Shown here in pieces: positions 56,163-64,000 of a stretch of 64,000 bases of DNA. The position numbers and the translations under genes were made by a program. This DNA is from Nemophila menziesii (lineage: Eukaryota; Streptophyta; Magnoliopsida; Boraginales; Hydrophyllaceae): positions 3,596,001 through 3,660,000 of the forward strand of contig JARWIR010000018.1 in NCBI GenBank assembly GCA_029959085.1, read 5' to 3'. Each line of letters starts with the position of its first letter. The first letter of the stretch is position 1. The notes beneath the pieces are model-generated. The model was not told the origin of the DNA. It made no database searches and saw only the letters and a list, made by a program, of their open reading frames with translations.

Positions 56163-56170
56163 TATAAAAG
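56163..56170 (+). promoter_or_regulatory. TATA box candidate 1 for the pectinesterase
   Basis: TATAAAAG is a near-ideal plant TATA box, 84 bp upstream of the first in-frame ATG (56247). With usual spacing, transcription would start near 56195 and the leader would contain a short upstream frame from ATG 56217. Confidence 0.5.
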
Positions 56171-56223
56171 GAGAGCTAATGAAATGTAATATGCATAGTA
56201 TTTTATTTTTACAAAATGAAATG

Positions 56224-56233
56224 TATATATAAA
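56224..56233 (+). promoter_or_regulatory. TATA box candidate 2 for the pectinesterase
   Basis: TATATATAAA lies only 14 bp before ATG 56247. If this box is used, transcription starts near 56255-56260 and the first in-frame ATGs are 56298 and 56304, which place the signal peptide at the very N-terminus. Confidence 0.45.
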
Positions 56234-56246
56234 CCCACTATTTTGC

Positions 56247-58030
56247 ATGGAAAAAATAACTAGAATAATTTATAATCATTTTCACTCATTTGATTCTATG
56301 ATAATGGCAAACTTAACAACATTAGTATTCTTATCATTATCATTTCTTGTAACGCTATCATTCGTTTCAACGAATTCATCAAAGTATTATAATTCAGGGT
56401 GCGCAACAGCATCATATCCTGAATTGTGTAAATACTATACTAGCCGTAAACCCAACCATTCCAAAATCGGTCAAAAATTCGATCACTCGAATGTGGTTGT
56501 ACGTATGGCTTTGGATGAAGCCATTCACACACAAAATGTCATTGCACGAAGGATTAAAGACGTATTTCCAGATGAATCTGAGATGGAATCATTGAGTGAT
56601 TGCTCTCAGTTCTTGGAAGGAACCATATATAGGCTTAATTGTATTACGAAAAATCCAAATAGCACCTTTTCGGATAAACAAACATGGCTAAGTCTGGCCT
56701 TAGCAAATGTCAAGACTTGCACCAGAGGGTTTAAAGAGCTCGGCTTATTAGACCATCCTATACATTTTTTGGCTAATAATATATCGAAATTACTTAGCCG
56801 TGCGATGTCTATAAATAATGATGCAACCGGTGATGTCAAACCCGACTCGACTCTGAATGCTTACAAAACCATATCAGGAGTTTTTGCAGCTGATGACAAA
56901 GTTACCTTTGTGGTGGCACAAGATGGATCAGGAAATGCAAAAACAATCCGGGAGGCTATAAATGCTGCATCAATGAGGAAAGGAGCAGAAAGGTTTGTTA
57001 TTTATGTGAAAGCAGGTACGTATCAAGAAAATATTGAGATAAGAGAGAATATGAATAACATAACTCTTTTTGGCGATGGCATTGGGAAGACTATTATCAC
57101 TGGCAATAAGCATGCTATGCCAGGAGTTTCCACCACCCAAACTGCTACATTTGGTATGATATAGATCCGCTTAATATGATTAATTCATGCATATAAAAAG
57201 ACTATCATATTAGATTCTAAGTTATGCCTTCTAGACATACTGGTTTATTTTTTTATATAATAATAAATTTTGGGATTGAATTTGAATAAATATAAACTTA
57301 TACTACATGCATTAATTCAAATTTTAACATAACTATGCACTAATTCTCCACAGGCATAAGAGGCGATGGATTCATTGCACGGGATATTACATTTCGTAAC
57401 ACAGCAGGACCAACAGCTGGCCAAGCAGTGGCAGTAAGATCACAATCAGATTTTTCTGTATATTACAAGTGCAGCTTCGAAGGGTATCAAGATACCTTAT
57501 ACGCACATTCTGGGAAACAATTTTATCGTGAATGTGACATATATGGAACAGGTGATTTCATATTTGGGGATGCAACAGCAGTTTTCCAGAATTGCCGCAT
57601 TTTCGGGAGGAAGTCACCACACAATATAGTGACTCTCACAGCACAAAATCGATCTGATCGAAATGGAACGACAGGGTTTATAATCCATAACTCTAATATT
57701 TCATCTTCTGATAACCTCGAGGGAGTGAATGGTTCCCTTGGAAGGCCTTGGGGACCATATGCGCGAACAGTTGTTATGGGGTGTAACATTGATAGTTTTA
57801 TTAACCCTATGGGTTGGTCAAGATGGGATGCTAATGCAGATGTAAATAATGTTTACTATGCAGAGTACAAAAATTATGGACCTGGATCTTCAACTTCAAA
57901 AAGGGTAAAATGGAAAGGTTATCATATTATTGATAATGCAGAAGAAGCGTCACAATTTACTGTTGGTAAATTCTTACAGGGTGATACTTGGTTACCATTT
58001 ACTAATGTACCCTATACTTCCGGGCTTTAA
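56247..58030 (+). CDS. Pectinesterase / pectinesterase inhibitor (type I pectin methylesterase), two exons
   Basis: Exons 56247-57153 and 57354-58030 are joined across a 200-bp GT-AG intron (TTTG|GTATGA ... CTCCACAG|GC) that splits a Gly codon, giving 527 residues. Residues about 20-43 form a signal peptide. Residues 50-190 are a PMEI-like pro-domain with the four usual Cys (52, 61, 119, 158). From about 215 the catalytic domain follows: GTYQEN, QAVAVR (Gln326), QDTLY (Gln348, Asp349), DFIFG (Asp370) and LGRPW (Arg433, Trp435). All expected active-site residues are present. The enzyme removes methyl esters from cell-wall homogalacturonan; the pro-domain is normally cleaved, though no clear RRLL-type site is seen. 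ATG 56247 is the longest start; 56298 or 56304 fit the signal peptide better. Confidence 0.95.
57154..57353 (+). other. Pectinesterase intron
   Basis: This phase-1 intron has a GTATGA donor, an AT-rich body and a TTCTCCACAG acceptor. Removing it restores TTTG+GC, giving Phe-Gly-Ile-Arg-Gly-Asp-Gly-Phe, the standard sequence at this place in pectinesterases. Confidence 0.93.
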
Positions 58031-58326
58031 CATATCCGAGAGGCAATGAAGTGTTGCACATTCTGTTTTAGTAAAGAACCAAACTATAGAATGAGTAGTA
58101 GAGAAGGCCACAAACATCTTTATTTTCATTTGATTAGTCTTTTTATCCTAGCATAGGTCTTATATGCTATGACCTTCTCTTCGAAAGTGTTGTAACATTA
58201 CTTATTGGCATTTATTTAATATATCATGCGATTATTGGAAAAGAAATATATGTATTTAAGTTTATGTAACATTTGTTCTCCTTATTGATCAACTCTAAGT
58301 AAAGTAATTTCAATAATTAAGGATTT
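58031..58326 (+). other. Pectinesterase 3' flank and LINE-2 target site
   Basis: This holds the 3' untranslated and downstream DNA. No clear AATAAA signal is seen. It ends in TTTCAATAATTAAGGATTT (58308-58326), the left copy of the LINE-2 target-site duplication. The right copy is at 63822-63840. Confidence 0.7.
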
Positions 58327-58541
58327 TTTTTTTTTTTTTTTTGGTCAGCAAGCCCAGCCAATTTTATATCATTTAAGCACAAAACCATCCAATACAAAGC
58401 CCATTCTAATAGGCCCAAACATTACATACTACTACATGGTCCAAAGACCATTTAAACATAATAAGACAAAACAAGACCGTACTTTAACTAAACATCAGAC
58501 AAGTACAAAGCAAATCTAATATCTCATCCTATTTTCTCTCT

Positions 58542-61500
58542 CTACGCGTTAGGTTTTCTTCTCCACCGAATCATCTCTTCTTCAATCTTCTCTCGTCCAT
58601 AAGATCTTAGCTTCACAAGGTTCTCAATCAGGTAGCTTTCTATTTTCTCTGTAATGTCATCTTCACTTAGATAGACTTTATTAAACAGTCTATTATTCCT
58701 TTCCAGCCATATAGTGTGTATAGCAATCGGCAGAATCATCTTGGCAATTTCTCTTCTTAGGGTTTTTATCCCTTTGCATGAGAGGTCTTCAATTATAGTG
58801 TTCCAATCGGAAGATATACAACTGAATCCAGCTTTTGATCGACATTTAGCCCATATCCGAGCCGTGAAGGAGCAGTTCCAAAAGAGATGGTTCCTATCTT
58901 CACTCATCAGCCCACAAAATTCACAAATCGTACTAGAGATAAGTCCCCAGTTCAATAATCTTTGTTTGGTGGGTAGTTTATCTAAGTGCGCAAGCCAGTA
59001 TATTACTTTATATTTGGGTAAACCTTTATTTTTCCAGATAGTATGAGACCAGTTGTTAATTACCCCCTTCTTACGGATGTGATTATACACTTCAGATGTA
59101 ACAAAATTACCTTTCTTTGTACAGGTACATTTAATTGCATCCTCAGAGTCTGAAATTGTGATTTCCTTCACCCATTCCTTCATAAAGCTAAGCATCGGCG
59201 GCCATTTCCATCTACTATTGCAGTAAAACTGAGATAATTTACTGTTATCATAGTAGCCAGATGCAAATTTACTATTCTTCACTTCAAAGAGGTTTGTATT
59301 ATTTGGTAGCCAGTAGTCCCACCATAAACATATGTTTTTACCGTTACCCACTACATACTTTACCAAATTCTTTGCTATGTCTCTACATTTTAAAATTTTC
59401 CTCCATCCCCATGAACAGTCAATAGGGATTTTTACTTTCCAAAATGATTTACCTTTAAGGTGATTTATGTTAATCCATTTGGACCATATACTGTCTCTGG
59501 GGATACAACATCCCCAAAGTAATTTTAGAGTAGCTACCTGATTTTGAACATAAAGGTCTTTTATACCCAACCCTCCTTCTTCAAAAGGCTTACATACTTG
59601 TTCCCATGATACTTTTGCACCTCCCTCATAGTTGCTTTTACCACACCATAGAAAAGCCATGATTTTACTCTGAAGCTGCTTCACCACTCTCTTAGGGAGT
59701 GTATAAACATTACACCAATGATTTGCTACACTTGTTAAAACTGATTTAATAAGTTGTATTCTACCAGCATAAGTGAGGTGCTTTGAGGCCCAATGATCAA
59801 TTCTGGTAACCATTTTCTCAATGAGAGGATAACAATCACTTAAGCTTAACCTACCTGTTATGAGGGGAACCCCCAAGTATTTCATAGGGAGGAAGCCCTC
59901 AGGTATGTTAAGTGTATTTTCCATATCAGTCTTATCCTGATCATTACATCCTCCATAGAATATGTTACTTTTGCTTTCACTGATATATAGTCCTGATATT
60001 TTACTGAACAGTGTGAGCCCCTTCTTAACTAAAGTAGCTGAATCTTGAGATGGTTTAAAAAATACAAGTAGATCATCAGCAAACATTAAGTTGTTGAGTT
60101 TGATTTTACCATAATTAGGGTGCCACTAAAATTCTTTTTTTGCCCCTATATGTCTGAAAATTTGTGATAATACTTCCATACCTATAGCAAACAGGTATGG
60201 TGATAGTGGGTCCCCCTGTCTGAGGCCCTTTTCACCTTTAAAAAAACCTTGTGGGCTACCATTGATCATAATAGAGTATGATGTACTTGTAAGACACATA
60301 CTTACCCACTTAATGAATTTATCAGGGTAGTCAAAAGCTTTTAATGTTTTGAGAATAAACTCCCAGTCAACTGAGTCATAAGCTTTCATTAAATCCAGCT
60401 TAACAGTGCATCTTTTAGTGATATTTTGTCTTGAATACCCTCTTACTATATCTTGGGCAATAAGTATGTTTTCCCCAATTAATCTACCAGGTACAAAAGC
60501 TGACTGATTTTGTGAAATGATCCCTTGAAGTGTATTTTTAAGTCTGTTAGCTATAATCTTAGAGATAATCTTGTATATAACATTACAGCATGCTATAGGC
60601 CTATACTCCTTTGTGGTGTTTGGATTTTTCACTTTAGGAATTAAAGATATATTTTCCGAATTGATCTCTTTAAGTATTTGTCCATCATCAAAAGAGCTTT
60701 TAACAGCTTTACACAGGTCTTCTTTGATTACATCCCAAGAGACTTTAAAAAAACCAGCTGAAAACCCATCTGGTCCATGGCTTTTTGAATTACCAATGGA
60801 CCATAGAGCTTTTTTTATCTCCATCTCAGTGATAGGTTCAGTAAGTAATTCCTTCTCCTCCTGGCTTATTTTTTTATCACATATATCTTGAATCTGACTA
60901 ACTTTGACCTTCTCTATATGTAGGTCCCTTGTTCCTGACAAATATATTAGCAATCTCACTCTCATTTGAGGTGAACCTACCATTAATATCTTTGATGGAG
61001 TATATATTGTTCTGTGCATTTCTTCCTCTCATAATTTTCTGAAAGTATGCGGTATTGAGATCACCTTCTTCAACCCACTGGTCCCTTGATTTTTGTTTAG
61101 ATATTGACTCTTCTTTAATTAACTCCTCAGTTAGTTCATTGACAAGTTCATTTTCTTTCCTCAGTAGCTCTAAAGAATAGTTGCCTTGAAGCCTAGCTTC
61201 CTATGTAGCGCTCAGCTTCTCTTGAATGTCAATGATTTTAACTTGTGAGTATTTAAAATAGAGTTCATTAAACTTTTTAAGCTTCTCTTTCAGTAGCTTT
61301 ATCTTTCTTGTGATTATATACATAGCAGTCCCTCGGATTTCAGTTTTCCAAGTTTCCTCAACAAGAGATAAAAATTCAGGGTGGCTAATCCAGATGTTAT
61401 AAAATTTGAAAGAAGGTTTTCTATGTTGTTGTTTTTTCATAAAACTTAGTATTTGACAACAGTGATCTGATAACATAGGGCTAGATAGATGAAGTGATGT

Positions 61501-62139
61501 ATTTGGGAAGGTTTTAAGCCACTCATCATTCACTAGGGTTCTATCTATCCTACTGGCCCTCATATCACCCTCAGCAGATTTGTTTGTCCATGTATACTTT
61601 GGCCCTGTGTACTTTAAATCAGTTAATTCAAGGTCCATTACACATTGGACCATGTCTTTGGCACCCTCAGCTTGATCTGTGGCATTTAACCTTTCCTCAA
61701 AATGCATCACTTCATTAAAATCTCCTTGTATAACCCAAGCTTTCTGATTAACCATGGGTTCCCATCTCCTAAGTGTGTCCCAAAGAGCAAGTCTCTCTTC
61801 AGGCTTATTCAAGGCATACACAGGAGTATATACAAATTCAGTTCCAGTTGGGATATGAACCACCTTGCATAATATTGCCTGGCTGGTTCTATCCATTACT
61901 GAAAGATTATAAACTTTCTTGTCCCAAAAAGTCCAAATTCTTCCAAGGCTATGATGAGTATAGTTACTTTCTACTCGCCATTTATTGAAAGTTGAGTTCC
62001 AAATATTATTGGCTTTAGGTTGCTTTACTTTTGTTTCAACAAAACTAAACAGATGAACATTATTTTTATTCACTCGCTTCAAGCAATTTATTTGCTTAAG
62101 CTTTTTATTGATGCCCCTCACATTCCAAGTTATAATCAT
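58542..62139 (-). pseudogene. LINE-2 ORF2: endonuclease and reverse transcriptase, three lesions
   Basis: From ATG 62139 the endonuclease shows MIITWNVRGI, FSFVETKV, VIQGDFNEV, ASRIDRTLV and LSDHC. A TAG at 61201-61203 follows, and the same frame continues (QWVEEGDLNTAYFQKIMRGR). A frameshift near 60950 leads into the RT (SHGPDGFSAGFFK, YRPIACCNV, QSAFVPGR, KLDLMKAYDSVDW, RQGDPLSPYLF). A TAG at 60126-60128 precedes LMFADDLLVFF. The C-terminal part has the zf-RVT-type region (IWKNKGLPKYKVIYWLAH; CEFCGLMSEDRNHLFWNC) and ends at 58542. Each lesion alone would prevent a full protein. The family product nicks DNA and reverse-transcribes its own RNA at the nick. Confidence 0.93.
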
Positions 62140-63617
62140 TTGAGGTTAGGATCAGGAGGGATTTCTTGCACACCTCCATTAGTGCTCACAGTAATGAGTT
62201 GATTCATGAGGATTTCAACAATTTCATCATCTTTTTCTAATATTTCAAAGTTGTTGGAGGTTGAGGCAACATTGTTTCCCTCATTATGGGTAGGAGACAA
62301 TGTGCTTCTTCTTCTCACTACATTTGACCACATCTCTTCATGAACTGGCTCTTTATCCTTAGTTTCCTTTGTGGCTACAGGTATGTTCTTGTCATTATTT
62401 GTACTAACTTTCTTTTTCTCAACCCAAACCTGTTTGGTATTTCTACAGGTCTTCTCACTATGGCCCAATACTTTACATGTTTTACATATTGTTGGCCTCC
62501 ATGTATATTCCACTTCAACAGTTTCTATCTGGTCATCTCCCATATCAATATCAAATGATTCAACTAATTCAGCATTGATATCCATTTCTACACATACCCT
62601 GGCATAACTTAACCTGGTATGATTAGCTGTTATCTCATCCATTTGTAAAGGTTTTCCCACTGCACTTGCTACTACACTTAGGCCTTGTTTGGTCCATAAC
62701 TCTCCTGGGACTTTTCTTAGCTTGACCCATACTGGGACCTTATCTATTTTGAATTTTTCAAAGTGGGTGTTTGGTTTCCACCTTCTAAGAATAAGTGGGC
62801 GGTTATTCACATGACAAAGCTCCCCTAATACCCTAAAGCATGCTTCCTCAGTCTCTAATTTAAACACAAAGAGCCCCTGTTCTGAGGTGCTGATTTGTAC
62901 CTTTCCAAACTGTTTCCACTGTGTTTCAACCATATATTTGACCATGTAAAATGGTGGAGGCTTATCTAGGAACTGACCCACAATGCTTGTTTGCCATTTC
63001 ATACATCCTGCATCCTTTATTTCCTTTGAAGGTGTAACCCGGATTCTTCCTTTATGAGTTTCAAGTTGGACATAGTCAAGCTTAAAGTCATCCCTTATGT
63101 TACCATCAAACAAAGTGGACCAAGACTTTTTTGGAGACTCAATTATTGCAGTCACCGAGTCTTGAGTCCCTCCTAGCAGTGATGAAGGGTTTCTGACCAG
63201 ATCTGAGCTAGGATCCAAATTAATCTCAGCTGTTGTCACTTGAGGGTTTTTCCCTAAAGTACTCTGTACTTGTAATGATGGAAATGCCTCTAGTATCTCA
63301 AGAACTGTAGATTTATTACCTTGTGAGCTTCCTTGCTTATTATTTTCTGCAATTTTGTGGTTAACAGGTGTAGTTTTCACTGATTTTTGTAAAGGAATCA
63401 TAGATCTACCCTTATCACCCACTGATTTGCTACCTTGATTAACTGTTACACTTTTTACTGGTGTAACTGCATACTCCTCCAGGTCAATTTGTTTCTTTTT
63501 ATTAGCTTTTCTGGGTGGCATTTTATCAGTTTCGTGAGGTAAACTGATGGATGTTAGGTGTTTGGTTTTGTGTGTAGGTGAAGAACAGATTGAAGAGAAG
63601 AGAAGAGAACGCGGCAA
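62136..63617 (-). CDS. LINE-2 ORF1 (gag-like, DUF4283-type region and CCHC knuckle), intact
   Basis: This is an unbroken frame of 493 codons. Its first ATG (MPRSLLFSSI) may be upstream of the true start, since MPPRKANKKKQIDLEEYAVT begins 32 residues later. The N-terminal part is basic and Ser/Thr-rich. The central DUF4283-like region (about 205-330) includes KWQTSIVGQFLDKPPPFYMV, NNRPLILRRWKPN and VPVWVKLRKVPGELW. A CCHC knuckle CKTCKVLGHSEKTC follows near residue 382. The stop TGA overlaps the ORF2 ATG (ATGA). The protein should bind the element RNA and chaperone reverse transcription; this role is from family knowledge. Confidence 0.9.
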   Translation of the reverse strand: MPRSLLFSSICSSPTHKTKHLTSISLPHETDKMPPRKANKKKQIDLEEYAVTPVKSVTVNQGSKSVGDKGRSMIPLQKSVKTTPVNHKIAENNKQGSSQGNKSTVLEILEAFPSLQVQSTLGKNPQVTTAEINLDPSSDLVRNPSSLLGGTQDSVTAIIESPKKSWSTLFDGNIRDDFKLDYVQLETHKGRIRVTPSKEIKDAGCMKWQTSIVGQFLDKPPPFYMVKYMVETQWKQFGKVQISTSEQGLFVFKLETEEACFRVLGELCHVNNRPLILRRWKPNTHFEKFKIDKVPVWVKLRKVPGELWTKQGLSVVASAVGKPLQMDEITANHTRLSYARVCVEMDINAELVESFDIDMGDDQIETVEVEYTWRPTICKTCKVLGHSEKTCRNTKQVWVEKKKVSTNNDKNIPVATKETKDKEPVHEEMWSNVVRRRSTLSPTHNEGNNVASTSNNFEILEKDDEIVEILMNQLITVSTNGGVQEIPPDPNLK

Positions 63618-63840
63618 AAAAGTAAAAATAGAAGACCCTCCTCACCGCAGATCCCAGCGAGAGATTCCGATGAGCAAGGACGAAGAAGAAGAGAAGAAGC
63701 GAAAGTGATCTATGTAAAAAGCTGCCGGAAAAGAAAATACAGAAAAAACCTAGAGAGAGAAACTATTGTAACCTAGAGAGAAGGAGGAGCACAATTGACT
63801 CTCATTTGACTTTTAAATTCTTTTCAATAATTAAGGATTT

Positions 63841-64000
63841 ATATGGCTTAAATAAAAATTGGTTATCTTTCATATCATGTTTGATCTTGCATTGTAGTTC
63901 TCGTGCTGGTAATATGTAAATTTATACGTTAACAGCACACACAATAGCTTAAACACAAGGGAGTGGGGTCCCTAACGATTGAGGTTTATAGAAAATTCAA
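63841..64000. repeat. Right-end copy of the 6832-7430 repeat
   Basis: TAATTAAGGATTTATAT (just inside the LINE-2 duplication), ATGTAAATTTATACG, TAGCTTAAACACAAGGG, GGGGTCCCTAACGATTGAG and TATAGAAAATTCAA follow the same order as at 6832-7430. The left copy has an extra 350 bp or so. Before LINE-2 inserted, this DNA was continuous with 58031-58326. Confidence 0.5.

Larger units (their letters stand above)
58327..63821 (-). mobile_element. LINE-2: full-length L1-type retrotransposon
   Basis: The element is about 5.5 kb on the minus strand, with a T-run at 58324-58342 representing the poly(A) tail. It is flanked by a perfect 19-bp duplication (58308-58326 and 63822-63840). Order is 5' UTR, ORF1, ORF2 overlapping by ATGA, and 3' UTR. 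It lacks the RNase H domain of LINE-1 and LINE-3. The clean duplication marks a fairly recent insertion just downstream of the pectinesterase gene, in the opposite orientation. Confidence 0.95.

Overview
The window is a stretch of plant nuclear DNA, most likely from a eudicot. It is AT-rich, has spliced genes with GT/AG introns, and is filled with plant-type retrotransposons. I cannot name the species. Only one host gene looks intact: a two-exon pectinesterase (pectin methylesterase with an N-terminal inhibitor domain) at 56247-58030, plus strand. A second host gene, a cysteine-rich receptor-like kinase (CRK), survives as three broken exons at 97-435 and 6346-6552, minus strand. An L1-type LINE sits in its first intron, and it is cut off at both ends by sequence sharing a 27-bp direct repeat.

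Nearly everything else is a nest of transposons that can be read like strata. An old RNase H-bearing LINE (LINE-3, minus strand) runs from about 46750 down to about 8208. It is split into three pieces by two insertions. One is a 6.6-kb Ty1/copia element at 9738-16372 (target-site duplication ATTAC). The other is a 26-kb Ty3/gypsy composite at 18771-44836 (duplication ACCAT). The composite has plus-strand LTRs (called LTR A) and a tRNA-Asp primer-binding site, but encodes only a small unknown ORF. Packed inside it in the opposite orientation is a second, 5'-truncated, non-autonomous element (Gypsy-3, with LTR B at 23806-25331). Gypsy-3 in turn is interrupted by a nearly intact 12-kb Athila-like element (Gypsy-2, 26286-38278, duplication AAAAG).

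Right of this nest, 47510-54212 holds a decayed Athila-like element (Gypsy-4) with one recognisable 5' LTR (LTR D), gag and RT scraps, and a foreign partial LTR B. Then come a CACTA transposase fragment (54315-55010), the pectinesterase gene, and a third LINE (LINE-2, 58327-63821, minus) with a clean 19-bp target-site duplication. The last 160 bp of the window resemble 6832-7430, so the two edges share an older repeat or duplication.

No element has a fully open set of proteins. Gypsy-2 is closest (one nonsense codon in gag-pol), then the copia element (one frameshift, one nonsense codon) and LINE-2 (two stops, one frameshift in ORF2). The most interesting non-coding signals are a fold-back at the 5' end of the LTR in all four gypsy LTR types, a conserved TCCCTGMGAACGA motif near their 3' ends, a long near-perfect hairpin after the Gypsy-3 coding region, and GC-rich self-complementary islands between the coding region and the extra ORF. 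No rRNA, tRNA gene or CRISPR array was seen.
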